From the NCBI GenBank assembly GCA_937859825.1, contig CALMAP010000378.1, positions 1 through 15,822 on the forward strand: DNA of 15,822 bases. The letters are read 5' to 3'. The stretch's first letter is position 1, and each line of letters starts with the position of its first letter. The stretch comes from an uncultured Terriglobus sp. Lineage in GTDB: Bacteria > Acidobacteriota > Terriglobia > Terriglobales > Acidobacteriaceae. The notes below the pieces were generated by a model. That model was not told where the DNA came from. It saw nothing but the letters and a program-made list of their open reading frames with translations, and did not search any database. This document shows, one piece after another, positions 1 through 7,169 of the stretch. Position numbers and translations under genes: made by a program.

Positions 1-90
1 GGCAAGCGCCAGCGGTGCGACGTAGGTTTTGGTAAGTGACGGCAGCGCATAGCGAAATGCGCAACTGAGCACAAGCTTCTTTGGGTTCAC
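1..90 (-). CDS. Partial secreted protein, N-terminus only (runs off left edge)
   Basis: A GTG start at 90-88 opens a frame of 30 codons that continues past position 1. A strong GGAGG ribosome-binding site (101-97) lies 6 nt upstream, which decides this start. The protein begins MNPKKLVLSCAFRYALPS and continues with a hydrophobic, alanine-rich stretch ending in LALA. A basic start followed by a hydrophobic run fits a Sec signal peptide, so an exported product is likely. A LacI-type operator (137-150) lies 46 bp upstream of the GTG and is identical to the one in front of the alpha-mannosidase, so the gene probably belongs to the same sugar regulon, for example as a second glycosidase or a sugar-binding or transport protein. 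The family cannot be told from 30 residues. Confidence 0.6.
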   Translation of the reverse strand, partial: MNPKKLVLSCAFRYALPSLTKTYVAPLALA

Positions 91-96
91 GCCAGG

Positions 97-101
97 CCTC
101 C
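97..101 (-). promoter_or_regulatory. Ribosome-binding site for the left-edge gene
   Basis: GGAGG read on the minus strand, 6 nt before the GTG at 90-88. It is the main evidence that a gene starts here although only 30 codons are visible. Confidence 0.6.
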
Positions 102-133
102 AGCGATGGTTTCGGATCAATGGTTTCGAAGTG

Positions 134-152
134 CTGTGGAATCGTTTCCATT
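134..152. promoter_or_regulatory. LacI-family operator, copy 1
   Basis: The core TGGAATCGTTTCCA (137-150) has TGGAA/TTCCA arms around a central CG, the usual shape of a LacI-family operator. It matches copy 2 at 4553-4566 base for base. Read in opposite orientation the flanks also agree (CTG before, TT after). It sits between the end of the TPR gene (190) and the GTG start at 90, so it most likely controls the minus-strand gene leaving the left edge. Two direct repeats of ATGGTTTCG (106-114 and 120-128) lie between operator and start; their GTTTC resembles the operator half-site. The divergent LacI gene at 4777-5826 is the obvious candidate binder. Confidence 0.7.
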
Positions 153-189
153 CAGCAAGAGGAACGGTATGGCTTTCGATGCACGATTG

Positions 190-1212
190 TCAATCGGTTT
201 TCTTAGGATTTTCTCCACCCATAGGTGGAGCTACGTCGAAGTTGGGTGTTTCTTCGGCTTGGTGGCTGTTCAGGAGCCGATCGACCGTGGCAAACTCCGC
301 GTCGGACTCCGCCTTGCGGCCGAGCGCCTTGAGCGACCTGGCGAGATAAAAGTGCGCCCGCTCCGCCTTTGGCGCAAGCGCCAGTGCCCTTCTCAGGGCT
401 GCAACGGCACTGTCCTGATTGCCCGTGGCGGCGAAGGCAACACCGAGTTGCTGTTGGCACAGGGGGTTCGCCGGAGCCTTTTCCGCGGCTGCCTTCAGGG
501 CCGCGACCGCCTCCGCCGCTCGGCCGCCCGTCAGCAGGAGGTTGCCGAAATCAAGCCATGGCTGCGGGTCATTCGAGTGCTGTTCGCTGGCCCATTCCAT
601 CGCCTGGCGATATGCCGCTTCCGCATCCGCCGGACGCTGCAGCCGTTCCAGCGCAAGGCCGGAATTGTATTTGGCGGGCAGGTCGTTCGGACGCAAGCGC
701 AGGCAGTGCTCGAAGGCGGCCAGCGCCTCCGCAGGATGGTCGAGCAGGAAATGCGACCTGCCCAGCAGGTACCACGCCGTCACGTTTCCCGGCGCGTGCT
801 CCGTTGCATAGGTGAGCCAGCGCACGGCGTCGGTGTACGACCGCAGTTGGATGTAGTCCGATGCGACGACGACGAGATCGTCCGGAGAGGGTGTCTCACC
901 CTTTGCGCCCTGGGTGTAGGCGGCGAGCGAGTCGCTGTAGCGGCGCTCGCGAAAGAGAAGGTAGCCCAGAAGGAAATTGGCCCTGGGGTAACCGGGATCG
1001 CTGAGAAGAAGGGCACGGACGCCGGCTTCCGCCGCGGCGTACTGCCCGCCGTTCACCTTTGCCATCAACTCCGGCGACATCGCCGGAACACTTTGCGCGA
1101 ATGCCGCGCCGGACAGGCCGGTCACCAGCGAAAGCGCGGCAACTGCCCGGAGTGTGGTCTTCCGGACAGTACCGCGCCTTTTGCCGCATGTCTGCTCTTG
1201 CTTTCCGTGCAT
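190..1212 (-). CDS. Secreted tetratricopeptide-repeat (TPR) protein
   Basis: This 340-residue protein has a long basic N-region, a hydrophobic segment (about residues 20-38) and a signal-peptidase-like site AAFA|QS near residue 39, so it is probably exported to the periplasm. From about residue 50 to 320 it is made of roughly seven TPR units, with typical patterns such as AWYLLGRSHFLLDHPAEALAAFE. TPR arrays are protein-binding scaffolds; no catalytic domain is visible and the partner is unknown. The ATG at 1212 was chosen because a start further upstream would place a poorly structured leader before the signal peptide; no strong ribosome-binding site is seen. It begins 34 bp after the mannosidase stop on the same strand, so cotranscription is likely. 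The C-terminus is acidic and proline-rich (EETPNFDVAPPMGGENPKKTD region). Confidence 0.85.
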   Translation of the reverse strand: MHGKQEQTCGKRRGTVRKTTLRAVAALSLVTGLSGAAFAQSVPAMSPELMAKVNGGQYAAAEAGVRALLLSDPGYPRANFLLGYLLFRERRYSDSLAAYTQGAKGETPSPDDLVVVASDYIQLRSYTDAVRWLTYATEHAPGNVTAWYLLGRSHFLLDHPAEALAAFEHCLRLRPNDLPAKYNSGLALERLQRPADAEAAYRQAMEWASEQHSNDPQPWLDFGNLLLTGGRAAEAVAALKAAAEKAPANPLCQQQLGVAFAATGNQDSAVAALRRALALAPKAERAHFYLARSLKALGRKAESDAEFATVDRLLNSHQAEETPNFDVAPPMGGENPKKTD

Positions 1213-1246
1213 TGGAATGCGCTCACTGCCTCTGCAGCAGTTTGCC

Positions 1247-4200
1247 TCAATTCGACTTGCGCGGGTTGTAGCTGATTTGCACCGTGTGAATCTGGGAAGG
1301 CCCCACCGGCACCTGTACCTGGTTGCCGGAAAGGGCAAGCGCGCCGCCTTCCGGCTTTTCCATGAGGTTGGTCAGAGTGGCTCCGGTTGCGCCTTCCGGC
1401 AGGGTGAGCGTCACCTTGCCGTCCGTACCCGCCCATTCGTAGAGCCGCACGATCAGGGCGTCGGAATCCTCGGCTTTCTTCACCGCGGTCACGGTCACGT
1501 TCGTGGCGTCAACGGAGAGGAAGGAATGCTCCGGCTTCCATTCGCCCTCATGGCGCTCGGCCTGCATCGCCTTCAGGTCGTAGTTGAACCGGTAGCCGTG
1601 ATCGACCGTGGCCGCTTCTTTCCAGGTGCCCGAGTGCGGATAGAGCACGTAGCTGAAGCGGTGGCGCTCACGGTCGGCGTCGGGGTCGGGCCATGTTGGG
1701 GAACGCAGCAGTGTGAGTCGAAGCTGATTGCCGACGGCGTCGTAGCCGTACTTCGAGTTGTTGATGAGGCTGAAACCGTGCGCGCTGTCGCCCAGATCGG
1801 CCCAACGCATCGCGGGCACCTCGAACATGGCCTTCTCCACGCTGTTGTTGCGCGTGGTCGGCCGCTGGATGGTGCCGTACGGGATTTCGTAGGTCGCCAT
1901 GGGGCTGGTCGCCGCAAGCGGAAACGACGCCTTCAGCAGCACGTGGGTTTCGTGCCAGTCGATGTCGTTCTTGACTTCTACCTGATCGGAGTTGGCGTAA
2001 AGCACGATGTCCTGTGTGAAGCTGGACTGCTGCCAGTGCCGCACCACGCGGACGACAGAACGCAGCGGACCTGTCTCGGTCGTGGTTACGGAGTCGACGG
2101 TGTGCAGCAGCGTCGGCGCGACGTCGAAGGTGCCGGGATCGACGTTCCATGCGTCGTAGTCCTTGGGCGTGTCCTGGAACGCCTGCAACTCATTGCCGCA
2201 TGCACCCTGCGCGATGGAGTCGAAGCCGGTCCTCTTATTAACGAGCGATGTGATGCAGCCCGTCTTGCTGTCGATCACGACGCGCAGCCTGCTGTTCTCC
2301 AGCGTTGTGCCTTTGCTTGTCAGGTCCGTGTTGAACCGTGAATGGCCCTGGCCCACCTGCAGCAGCTTGTAGCCGAGCGACGGCACGTCCGGAACGCTCA
2401 TCAGCACGGTCGCGCTGTGCGTAGCCGCATCTTTGCTCAGCACCTGCGTGCCAATGTGGTGTCCGGCATCATCCTGCGCGGCAATCTCGTCCGTTTCGCC
2501 GGATGGAAACTGCACGCGCGCTTCGACAAGGCCATCGCGGCGCTCCGCAAGCGGGTTCATGACTAGAACAGGAACGCCGCTCTTCACCCGCGTATCCACC
2601 CGCGCGCTGATTGCCTTCCACGAGTTCTGGGTGATCTCGTTGGCTGACCAGTGGACCTGGTCGTAGTCCTTCTGCGCCTCACGGTAGATGGTGCCGATGC
2701 CCGAACCCGCGGCAAGGTCATGGAACTGGTTAAAGAGCACGTGCTTCCACGCGTCGGTGAAGCGGGTGGTGGGATAGCTCATGCCGTTGAGCCACGCGAG
2801 CGATGCGTATTTTTCTGCGTTCAGCACCCACTCCTCGCTGTCGCGCATGTTGCGCTTGTGGTCGGCCTGGGTGGTAAACACGCCGCGATGGTACTCCAGG
2901 TACAGCTCGTCTTTCCACGTGGGCACGCTCACCTGGCCCGCGGCAGGTGTGGGCAGCGAGGTGTTGCCGCTGGCAAGCGTCTTGTAGTTCCACGTCGGCG
3001 AGTCCGCCGCGAGCTGCGTCTCCACCTTGCTGAAGAAGGGCTGGGCGGTGCCGAACTCCTCGTGCGCGGTGATCCGCCCGGGCTCCATCCACTGCAGTCC
3101 CTCATCGAGCATGGAGCGCGTGGGTCCGCCGCCGTGGTCGCCCACGCCGTACAGGTCGAGCATGGCGGTCAGGCCGGGAGCGCGGTTGCGCGCTTCAGCC
3201 ATGTCGCGCGACAGGCGGACCGGGTTCACGTTGTCATTCGCATAATCGTGCGGGAAGTACGTGAGCACCTTGCTGCCGTCGGGCGACTGCCACCAGAAGA
3301 GCTTCAGCGGAAGCTGGTTGGTGTCGTTCCACGTCATCTTCTGCGTGACGAAATAATCGATGCCGGAGCGCTTATAAATCTGCGGCAGTTGCCAGTTGTA
3401 GCCGAAAGAGTCGGGGTTCCAGCCGATGCGCGTGGTCCTGCCGTAGAGCTTCTGAAAGGTCTGCTGGCCGATCTGAATCTGCCGCACCAGCGACTCGCCG
3501 TCGGGCATGTTCAGGTCGGGCTCAAGCCACATGCCGCCCACCAGTTCCCATCGTCCTTCCTGGATGCGCTGTTTGATCTGCTCGTTCAGCGACGGATACT
3601 TGTCCGCCATCCACTGGTTGTAGGCTGCCGCCGATTGCGAGTAGGTATAGGTCGGGTATTCACCCATCAACTGGGCCGCGGTGCCGAAGGTGCGCTTCAC
3701 CACGTCCACGGTCTCGGTCCACGGCCAGAGCCATGCGGCATCGATGTGAGAGTTGCCGGTCAGGTGAAAGGTGCCGGTCTGCAGAAGCGGCCGCACTTCG
3801 TCCAGCGTGCTGTGCGCGCGCTGCAGGGAAGCATCGAACCGCGTCTGCTCGTGCTTGTCCAGCGCGGCCAGATCGACTTGCTGAAAGGCCCTGTTCAAGA
3901 CGGCGTTTTTGCCGTCCGCACCGCCAAGCGATGGCACCAGGTACGCGGCACCGGCCAGTTCTTCACGCAAGTCCTCAGGGTTGGGGCGGTTCGGCGCGAA
4001 GCTGATCTTCATCTCCACATGATCGAAGTTTTTGTCGTCCACGGTGGGCAGCAGCTTAACCGCGACCAGAATCTTCTCGCCGGGCTTGGCATTGTGGAAG
4101 AGCTGCACCTGTTCCAGATCGTCGCCCAGGGCGACACGGCGGCCGTCGAAGTAGAGAATCTCCGGCATGGGCCCGTTCGCATAGGCGCGGAAGCGGAAGC

Positions 4201-4270
4201 TCACGTCCACGCCGGTCAGATCATAACCGTGCAGCGTCTGCGGGACCTGAATGACGCGGCGATACCACAC
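1247..4270 (-). CDS. GH38 alpha-mannosidase, main (catalytic) reading frame after an in-frame TAG
   Basis: This 1007-codon frame carries the body of a family 38 glycoside hydrolase, which removes alpha-linked mannose by a retaining, zinc-dependent mechanism. Counting from the GTG at 4270, visible motifs are: a half beta-sandwich (1-90); the zinc-binding HID of GNSHIDAAWLWPW (H175, D177); WNPDSFGYNW with D287, the position of the family nucleophile; ELYLEYHRG (455-463); and FNQFHDLAAGSG with H517 and D518. After about residue 560 follow the beta-rich C-terminal domains. The GTG is only the first possible restart: codon 4271-4273 (GCG) and the TAG at 4274-4276 are in the same frame and join this frame to the signal-peptide fragment at 4277-4534. 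The unbroken gene would span 1247-4534 and about 1094 residues. As read, the catalytic part lacks a signal peptide and half of its first domain, so it is probably a pseudogene unless the TAG is a sequencing error or is read through. Confidence 0.85.
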   Translation of the reverse strand: MWYRRVIQVPQTLHGYDLTGVDVSFRFRAYANGPMPEILYFDGRRVALGDDLEQVQLFHNAKPGEKILVAVKLLPTVDDKNFDHVEMKISFAPNRPNPEDLREELAGAAYLVPSLGGADGKNAVLNRAFQQVDLAALDKHEQTRFDASLQRAHSTLDEVRPLLQTGTFHLTGNSHIDAAWLWPWTETVDVVKRTFGTAAQLMGEYPTYTYSQSAAAYNQWMADKYPSLNEQIKQRIQEGRWELVGGMWLEPDLNMPDGESLVRQIQIGQQTFQKLYGRTTRIGWNPDSFGYNWQLPQIYKRSGIDYFVTQKMTWNDTNQLPLKLFWWQSPDGSKVLTYFPHDYANDNVNPVRLSRDMAEARNRAPGLTAMLDLYGVGDHGGGPTRSMLDEGLQWMEPGRITAHEEFGTAQPFFSKVETQLAADSPTWNYKTLASGNTSLPTPAAGQVSVPTWKDELYLEYHRGVFTTQADHKRNMRDSEEWVLNAEKYASLAWLNGMSYPTTRFTDAWKHVLFNQFHDLAAGSGIGTIYREAQKDYDQVHWSANEITQNSWKAISARVDTRVKSGVPVLVMNPLAERRDGLVEARVQFPSGETDEIAAQDDAGHHIGTQVLSKDAATHSATVLMSVPDVPSLGYKLLQVGQGHSRFNTDLTSKGTTLENSRLRVVIDSKTGCITSLVNKRTGFDSIAQGACGNELQAFQDTPKDYDAWNVDPGTFDVAPTLLHTVDSVTTTETGPLRSVVRVVRHWQQSSFTQDIVLYANSDQVEVKNDIDWHETHVLLKASFPLAATSPMATYEIPYGTIQRPTTRNNSVEKAMFEVPAMRWADLGDSAHGFSLINNSKYGYDAVGNQLRLTLLRSPTWPDPDADRERHRFSYVLYPHSGTWKEAATVDHGYRFNYDLKAMQAERHEGEWKPEHSFLSVDATNVTVTAVKKAEDSDALIVRLYEWAGTDGKVTLTLPEGATGATLTNLMEKPEGGALALSGNQVQVPVGPSQIHTVQISYNPRKSN

Positions 4271-4273
4271 CGC

Positions 4274-4534
4274 CTACTTGCCGGCCTTACTCTTCGTCTG
4301 CACGGTTTGCCACGAGCTGTCGTCCAGCGTGGGCGATTCGCCGTGAGGCACATCGCCTGCATGGAACTTCCACGGGCCGTCCGGCAGACTGGTCAACTGC
4401 TCCAGACGGTCCAGCGTCGCCTCCTGTGCCGGGGTGAAAGGTTGTTGCGGAGCACTTTGTGCTTGCACAAAAGTGACCGCAGCAACGGCAAGACTGCAGA
4501 CCAGCAGCGGAACGCGAGACGGAGCATGGGACAT
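4274..4534 (-). pseudogene. 5' fragment of the GH38 alpha-mannosidase: signal peptide and start of the N-terminal domain
   Basis: Eighty-six codons from an ATG at 4534 to a TAG at 4274-4276. The start is set by AAGGTGA about 4 nt upstream. The product has a clear signal peptide (MSHAPSRVPLLVCSLAVAAV, cleavage near VQA|QS, residue 25), then a linker and the segment DGPWKFHAGDV...LDDSSWQTVQ. That segment is the first strand set of a galactose-binding-like beta-sandwich, in which D(D/S)SSW is normally followed a few residues later by WYRR. WYRR is found directly after the stop codon in the same frame, so the two pieces were one gene. The fragment alone cannot fold into a complete domain. An alternative ATG at 4567 would overlap the operator and is less likely. 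Confidence 0.75.
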
Positions 4535-4552
4535 CACTTCACCTTTTACAAA

Positions 4553-4566
4553 TGGAATCGTTTCCA
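4553..4566. promoter_or_regulatory. LacI-family operator, copy 2, upstream of alpha-mannosidase
   Basis: TGGAATCGTTTCCA lies 18 bp upstream of the mannosidase ATG at 4534, close enough to block transcription or early elongation when occupied. It is identical to the site at 137-150. On the minus strand its flanks read CTG before and TTT after, matching the plus-strand flanks of copy 1. The LacI gene starts about 210 bp away in the opposite direction, so local repression of the mannosidase operon with release by a sugar is the likely scheme. The ligand, perhaps mannose or a manno-oligosaccharide, is inferred only from the target enzyme. Confidence 0.75.
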
Positions 4567-4649
4567 CAGAACAGCCTGAAGTACCGGCGCAGCCATGTTA
4601 GCGCACCGCTGCCTGCTTCGTCAGCGGCAGGGGCCAGGCCACCCTCTTT

Positions 4650-4667
4650 CTTGCAGGCCCCTGCAAG
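4650..4667. promoter_or_regulatory. Perfect inverted repeat in the mannosidase-lacI intergenic region
   Basis: CTTGCAGG-CC-CCTGCAAG: two 8-bp arms with a 2-bp spacer, near the middle of the 242-bp divergent intergenic region. The spacer is too short for a good RNA hairpin loop, so a dimeric DNA-binding protein is the more natural reading. The sequence differs from the LacI operator, so it could be a site for a second regulator. Function unproven. Confidence 0.4.
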
Positions 4668-4776
4668 ACCGTGGAACGTTTTACCGTGATGTACTTTCAA
4701 ACAGGCGCGGGATGGAACCGGTGGGCGGTGAAACCGCGTATCTTCCTTTGAAGATCCGTAAACCGTTGGAGCCGAT

Positions 4777-5826
4777 TTGCGGCCATTCGGCTGCGCGCGA
4801 AAGGACAGGGACATCTTTCAGATTGCCAAACTCGCTGACGTTGCCCGCCGCGCCGGCGTTGGGAATGCGACCGCGTCGCGTGCGTTGAGCGGTGTGGGCC
4901 TCGTCAGCGAAGAGACGCGCAAGCGGATTCTGAAAGCGGCCCGCGAACTGAACTATCAGCCCAACCGCAGCGCGCAGGCATTGAAGGGAGGACGGTCGGG
5001 CATGATCGGCATGGTCATCCCCCGCATGTCGGACATCTTCTTTGCCAGTTGCGTGGACGCGGTGCAGGCCGTGGCGATGACCAACAGTTCGCTGCTTGTG
5101 GTCTCTGCTACCCACGACTGCAGCGATCGCACCATGGATGCCGTAAAAGAACTGCTGCACCATCGCGTGGACGGCCTGGTGCTGGCGCTGAGTGAATACC
5201 TGACACCTGCCATGGTGCGCAGCCTGAAAACTCTCCCCGTGCCCACGGTCGGTATCGACGCGCCGCTGACAAAGGCGGGCCTGCCTTCGGTAATGATCGA
5301 CAACTGCAGCAGCGCCGAACTCGCCACCGAGCACCTGGTGCAGCACGGCTACCGGCGCATCATCAGCCTGCAGGTGAACCCGGAACTGTTCACCATTCAG
5401 GAACGGCACCGCGGGTATGAGCGCGCCATGCAAAGCGCCGGGCTGCCCGCCACACAGCATGTGGTGGAAGACCGGGCCGCGGCGGAAGACCTGCTGCGCA
5501 ACTGCGGCAGGACAGGGCGCGATTTTGCCTTGTTGGCGGCGAACGAGGTCGCCGCGAAATATGTCGTCGCCGCGGCCAAACAGTTGCGCATGAACATGCC
5601 CGAAGACTTCGGGATGATCAGCTTCGACGATTTCGACCTGGCCGATGCCATGGAGACGCCGCTGACAGTCGTCAAGCAGCCGGTGGGCCGCATCGGTGAA
5701 GTCGCTGCAAACCTGCTGTTTCGCGGGTTGAACAGCGAAGACGGCGCTGCTGCCAAGGGTGGGGCGTTGGAGACGGTCTTGTCGGCAGAATTGGTGATTC
5801 GTCAGTCGTGCGGATGTAAGAAATAG
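4777..5826 (+). CDS. LacI-family transcriptional regulator
   Basis: A 349-residue LacI/GalR-type repressor of normal family length. The helix-turn-helix is AKLADVARRAGVGNATASRAL (about residues 17-37, given here as one motif of 21 positions with key core DVARRAGV and ATASRAL), followed by the hinge NRSAQALKGG (63-72) and a periplasmic-binding-protein-like sensor domain from GMIGMVIPR (about 75) to near the end. The sensor includes the typical segments VDGLVLAL and ISFDDFDLADAMETPLTVVKQP. The proposed start is TTG at 4777 with GGAG 5 nt upstream; no ATG is available near the expected position, and the HTH begins about 16 residues in, slightly later than usual. It is divergent from the alpha-mannosidase and the two identical operators nearby are its probable targets. 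A weaker operator-like word, TGGAACGTTTTA (4672-4683), might allow autoregulation. Confidence 0.93.
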   Translation: MRPFGCARKDRDIFQIAKLADVARRAGVGNATASRALSGVGLVSEETRKRILKAARELNYQPNRSAQALKGGRSGMIGMVIPRMSDIFFASCVDAVQAVAMTNSSLLVVSATHDCSDRTMDAVKELLHHRVDGLVLALSEYLTPAMVRSLKTLPVPTVGIDAPLTKAGLPSVMIDNCSSAELATEHLVQHGYRRIISLQVNPELFTIQERHRGYERAMQSAGLPATQHVVEDRAAAEDLLRNCGRTGRDFALLAANEVAAKYVVAAAKQLRMNMPEDFGMISFDDFDLADAMETPLTVVKQPVGRIGEVAANLLFRGLNSEDGAAAKGGALETVLSAELVIRQSCGCKK

Positions 5827-5864
5827 GCGGTCTTGAAGAGAGATGGTGCACACGGCGCCTTGAT

Positions 5865-5909
5865 TGTCATTCCGACCGGAGTCAGCAGAGCGGAGGGACC
5901 TGCTTTCCT
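5865..5909. repeat. Acidobacteria-type interspersed intergenic repeat (one copy)
   Basis: The stretch begins TGTCATTCCGACCGGAG and continues through GCGGAGGGACCTGCTTTC. I recognise this as resembling short intergenic repeats that are frequent in Acidobacteriota genomes and are often mis-annotated as small ORFs. Only one copy is present here, so the repeat status rests on recall and not on this window. It lies between the convergent ends of the LacI gene and the second TPR gene. Just beyond it, GAGAACAGC (5931-5939) and GCTGTGCTC (5949-5957) form an imperfect hairpin with one mismatch and no adjacent T-run on the minus strand; it may help end either gene. Confidence 0.4.
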
Positions 5910-5978
5910 TTGAGCGTTACGGCACTCCAGGAGAACAGCAGTTGCTTCGCTGTGCTCACAACACCTAAGTTTTTGTTC

Positions 5979-7169
5979 CTACTGGTTTGCCTTGATGACA
6001 GAATTGGCATGTTCTTCCGATGTCTGATGGATACGCTGCTGCAGATCAGCGAACTTGCGGTTTGCGGCGTCGGCCTGTGCGCGATCTCCCAGTGAACGGT
6101 AGGTCTGTGCAAGCAACTGCTGCACACTTGGCTCGTCCGGCGCGAGGGACTCGGCGGTCTTCAGATCCTGCAATGCGCCTTTAGCATCGCCCGACCGCAG
6201 CAGCAGCCGCGCGCGGTCCGCATGCGCCTGGCCCAGCCTTGGGCATTGTGTAAGCGCGGTATTCAGGTCGTTCATCACGTCCGGCGAAGTCTCGCCGAGT
6301 TCCATGCGCGACTCCGCCCCGCGCCATCGCGAGATGCAGTTGCCGGGTTCGCGCTGGATCAGAAGGGCATACTGTGCCTTCGCGTTGGCCCAGTCCGAGG
6401 TGCTCCAGTAGAGGTATGCCAGGTGTTGCAGCGCGTCGTTGCCACTGTCGCCCTCAGCAGCTACGGCCTGCCTGTACGAGGCGACCGCGCCCGGCGTGTT
6501 CTGCATGCTCTCCATAATTTCGCCGCTCATGATCTGGGCGAGCGGGCTTTTCGCATCGATGGATTGAACCTGCGAAAAATCAGCCTGGGAAAGCTGTAGG
6601 TGGACCTTGCCCGAGAGATACCAAGCCTCTTGGTCCTTTGGATCGGCCTGCAGAATGGCTTGGAGTTGGGCAAGCGCCTCATCGCCCCGGTTGAGGGTGA
6701 TGAGCGCGCGGGTAAGCGTGATACGCGCAAAGCGATCCTGCGGCAGAGCAGCCACACCGGCCTGCAGGTGCGGAATGGCGTCTGCAGCGTTGCCCATTTG
6801 CGCGAGACTCGCACCGAGCATGATCTGGGCAGGCACCATCTCCGGCGCAACCTCAAGACCGCGTGTAAGCGTCGTTACGGCGTCGCTGTAGCGGCCCTGG
6901 TTGAAGTAAATGCGGCCGAGATTGTTATATGCGGGCCCGAGATCGGGCGCGAGCCGCAGGATCTTCCGGTATCTCTCCTCCGCCAGCTTCGGGTTGTCAC
7001 TTGCCTGAGCCTGTTGTGCCTGCGCATAGAGCTGCTGCACCTCGGACGAAACAATTTGCGCCTTTGCGAGCAGCGAAGGCCAAAGTAGTATGGTGCAGAA
7101 AAACGTGAACAACGCGCGGCGAGACCAGGCTTGCATCGTTCCCGCACTGTATAGATAAATCGCATTCAT
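5979..7169 (-). CDS. Secreted TPR-repeat protein
   Basis: A 396-residue protein. The ATG at 7169 is set by GGAG 5 nt upstream (GGAGAGAAC-ATG). The N-terminus contains a hydrophobic stretch (about residues 18-34) and a cleavage site LAKA|QIV near residue 37, so export is likely. An internal ATG at 7136 lies closer to the hydrophobic core but has a weaker upstream signal. Residues 44 to about 370 form around nine or ten TPR units, for example AYNNLGRIYFNQGRYSDAVTTL. No enzyme domain is visible. It is a scaffold or assembly-type protein of unknown partner and belongs to a different transcription unit from the TPR protein at 190-1212. It is convergent with the LacI gene, with 152 bp between their ends. 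Confidence 0.88.
   Translation of the reverse strand: MNAIYLYSAGTMQAWSRRALFTFFCTILLWPSLLAKAQIVSSEVQQLYAQAQQAQASDNPKLAEERYRKILRLAPDLGPAYNNLGRIYFNQGRYSDAVTTLTRGLEVAPEMVPAQIMLGASLAQMGNAADAIPHLQAGVAALPQDRFARITLTRALITLNRGDEALAQLQAILQADPKDQEAWYLSGKVHLQLSQADFSQVQSIDAKSPLAQIMSGEIMESMQNTPGAVASYRQAVAAEGDSGNDALQHLAYLYWSTSDWANAKAQYALLIQREPGNCISRWRGAESRMELGETSPDVMNDLNTALTQCPRLGQAHADRARLLLRSGDAKGALQDLKTAESLAPDEPSVQQLLAQTYRSLGDRAQADAANRKFADLQQRIHQTSEEHANSVIKANQ

Noticed and set aside
106..1275. Long plus-strand open frame opposite the TPR gene
   Set aside because: Basic, Arg/Cys-rich translation with no domain; the minus frame has a signal peptide and TPR units. It is a mirror of GC-rich coding DNA.
1154..2341. 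Plus-strand open frame of 395 codons opposite the mannosidase
   Set aside because: His/Val/Arg-rich translation without any motif; the opposite strand encodes recognisable GH38 sequence.
2651..4579. Plus-strand open frame of 642 codons opposite the mannosidase
   Set aside because: Length alone is impressive, but the product has no domain and lies antisense to the zinc-binding and nucleophile motifs of GH38.
4681..5853. Minus-strand open frame opposite the LacI gene
   Set aside because: The plus strand has a full LacI protein; the antisense product is His/Gln-rich with no motif.
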